Source: Brachionus koreanus | Lineage: Eukaryota; Rotifera; Eurotatoria; Ploima; Brachionidae | Direction of reading: 5' to 3' | Assembly: GCA_016987375.1 (NCBI GenBank) | Contig: PJRA01000401.1 | Coordinates: 49,174 to 75,116, forward strand | Length of the DNA: 25,943 nt | In this document: positions 24,420-25,943 of the stretch, piece by piece | Position numbering within the stretch: the first letter of the stretch is position 1 | Layout: each line of letters begins with the position of its first letter | The notes under the pieces: generated by a model | Seen by the model: the letters and a program-made list of their open reading frames with translations, nothing else | What the model was told of the DNA's origin: nothing | Database searches by the model: none | Translations under genes and position numbers: made by a program

Positions 24420-25159
24420 GAGCAGTAATCGTATTTTATTTATAGCAATTTGTGAACGGATTAAAAAGCTTAAGTGAAAATGACCAAGAATAAATTTTAA
24501 ATATTTACTCTATTACGACATTTTTTAGACTAAAAAATAAAAGGATTAGTATTTATTGCAAGAGAATAGTATCAATTTTTATTTTATTTTTTTTTAAATC
24601 TGATACACAAACGTTCAAATTTGAGATTTATGGTAAACTTTTTTGTACCTAACATAATCCTTGAAGTTAGTTTATGCAATAGATTAAATATTTATTATTA
24701 TTTTTCGCTTTACCTAAGCTTATATAATCCATACATACATATTGGTCTCTATTTAATCTTAATTAGTATTTTTTATTCTTTAACTAGATACTATGGCGAA
24801 AAATAACTTTAGAACAAAAAACTAAAAGTTTCAAATTGCCTTTTTTTTTATAGAAAAATAATTATTTTATTAAATGATAATTTATAATAGATAATTTTCT
24901 TAATAAAAGATAGTTTATTTTTTAATAATAGATAACAATCTTTATAAATGATAGTTAACACAATTGATAATTTTATATATTTTTTTAATAAAAAATTTTT
25001 GATAATAAAATAATTCAGCCCTATTTTTTATTCTAAAAATTAATTGAAATCAAGTATTGGGAAAAAAATATATTTATACTAGTTTCATTTCTTTTTTCAT
25101 ATTCATTTTTTAAAATTTTTATTAAGCAATTTCCAAGTTTAAGCAAATAATCAAGGACT
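24420..25159. other. AT-rich intergenic region upstream of the chitin-binding gene
   Basis: Includes the promoter side of the chitin-binding gene and, from 24850 to about 25015, the left copy of a GATAA-rich repeat. The plus frame at 24621-24806 is Tyr/Leu-rich A/T sequence and is not supported as a gene. Confidence 0.5.
24850..25015. repeat. GATAA-rich repeat, left copy
   Basis: Contains TTAAATGATAATTTA, AATAAAAGATAGTTTA, TAATAATAGATAACAATCTT and ATAAATGATAGTT in this order. The same order of words, with scattered changes, recurs at 25690-25850. The two copies flank the LINE relic. Confidence 0.6.
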
Positions 25160-25603
25160 GATTTCTCTAAGGCTTTTGATACAGTACCACATAAACTCCG
25201 TGCTTTAAAATGCTATAAAGATTTTCTATGTAAATAAACTCAGCGTGTAGTTCTTGGAAATTCTGTTCTTGTTCCAATACTATTCATTCTTTGCATAAAT
25301 GACTCTCCAGATTGTGATCAAATGGTAAAGCTTCACCTAGAATTTGCGTTTCAAGTGTGAAATCCAAGTAAAATGATGGATGTGAATGCATTAGAAAAAG
25401 TCCAGGATTAGAAGAGAAAGGGGAAGGTTTGCAGTTTGCAATTGTACTAAAATACACATTGAAAGCTTTCCTGCAAGTGCGATGACTGCCTGACATGTAT
25501 TCTTTTTAAAACAGAGTGGTCACTCAATGGGTTAGGTTGCCTGATAATATTATAAAATTTAAATCTACGTTGTCTGTTCAATTGTTAAAAGTCATCCATT
25601 GAT
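25160..25603 (+). pseudogene. LINE reverse transcriptase relic, core deleted
   Basis: Starts at the DFSKAFDTVPHKL block of LINE reverse transcriptases, continues through an in-frame stop to QRVVLGNSVLVPILFILCINDSP (the [21 protein letters not shown] region), then loses the catalytic YADD section. It resumes at about 25510 with NRVVTQWVRLPDNII, the conserved C-terminal end. The stop is at about 25603. It is a dead copy with a different deletion from the relic at 9372-9790, which retains other blocks. Confidence 0.8.
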
Positions 25604-25689
25604 CTAATTGAGGAAACAAGCACGGATTAATTTGCAATGATAAATTTTTATAAAATTCAAGAAATGTAATCTTCTTTTTTTTTAACAAA

Positions 25690-25850
25690 AAAATTTAAAA
25701 AAATTATTTTATCAAATGATAATTATTTTAATAAAAGATAATTTATATTAAATATCTAATAATAGATAATAATCTTAATAAATGATAGTTTATTATAGAT
25801 AATTGTATTGATAAAAGATAATTTAATTATTATTAATAAAAGATAATTTT
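25690..25850. repeat. GATAA-rich repeat, right copy
   Basis: Matches the 24850-25015 copy: TCAAATGATAATTAT, AATAAAAGATAATTTA, TAATAATAGATAATAATCTT, ATAAATGATAGTTTA. After it, 25851-25943 shows nothing recognisable up to the window edge. Confidence 0.6.
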
Positions 25851-25943
25851 TTTTTCTTGAGCCAGGCAAATGACAATTACATTACATTGAGACCCACCTA
25901 TTTACGTTAAATTAACATTTGGTAAACAATCTGTTAAAAATTA

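Noticed and set aside
24850..25850. LTR retrotransposon with GATAA-rich LTRs
   Set aside because: The repeats lack TG...CA ends and the interior is a non-LTR reverse transcriptase, which does not use LTRs.

Overview
The window comes from a nuclear eukaryotic genome, almost certainly a small, very AT-rich animal. The genes are split by short GT-AG introns, mostly about 45-85 nt. They include animal-type families: a class IA PI3-kinase with an adaptor-binding domain, an E2F4/5-type factor with a pocket-protein tail, a neuronal calcium sensor and a secreted peritrophin-A chitin-binding protein. A monogonont rotifer such as Brachionus is my best guess, but that is inference from composition, intron size and gene content.

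Layout, left to right. Positions 3-98 are the 3' end of a Tc1-like transposase. CNOT4 (minus strand, 6215 to 748) has six exons and a 3.0 kb intron holding mariner and LINE relics. From 6216 to 9900 lies an AT-rich stretch with microsatellites, an unexplained Gly/Arg-coding island and a broken LINE. ELP6 (minus, 10647 to 9909) has two exons; a stray copy of its 5' end lies just upstream, followed by a mariner relic and a long foldback. An EF-hand calcium sensor (plus, 13560-14260) converges on an E2F gene (minus, 15850 to 14358) with only 97 bases between their stop codons. A complete class IA PI3K p110 gene (minus, 22905 to 17383) has eight exons encoding 1067 residues; one intron carries a 1.17 kb Ginger-like DNA transposon. 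A decayed ORF lies upstream, then a chitin-binding protein (minus, 24419 to 23604), then a LINE relic between two GATAA-rich repeats.

The host genes do not form an operon or one pathway: they serve mRNA deadenylation and ubiquitination (CNOT4), tRNA wobble modification (ELP6), calcium signalling, cell-cycle transcription (E2F), lipid signalling (PI3K) and chitin matrix. Exon models were built by hand from splice sites, frame and family similarity; they are consistent in phase but not supported by transcripts.

The best leads are an apparent 3-nt microexon in E2F that is required to keep the conserved Trp-Lys-Gly and the reading frame, and the Ginger-like element whose integrase core has been deleted while both gene ends, the terminal inverted repeats and a 4-bp target duplication remain. 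I found no CRISPR array, rRNA or convincing tRNA.
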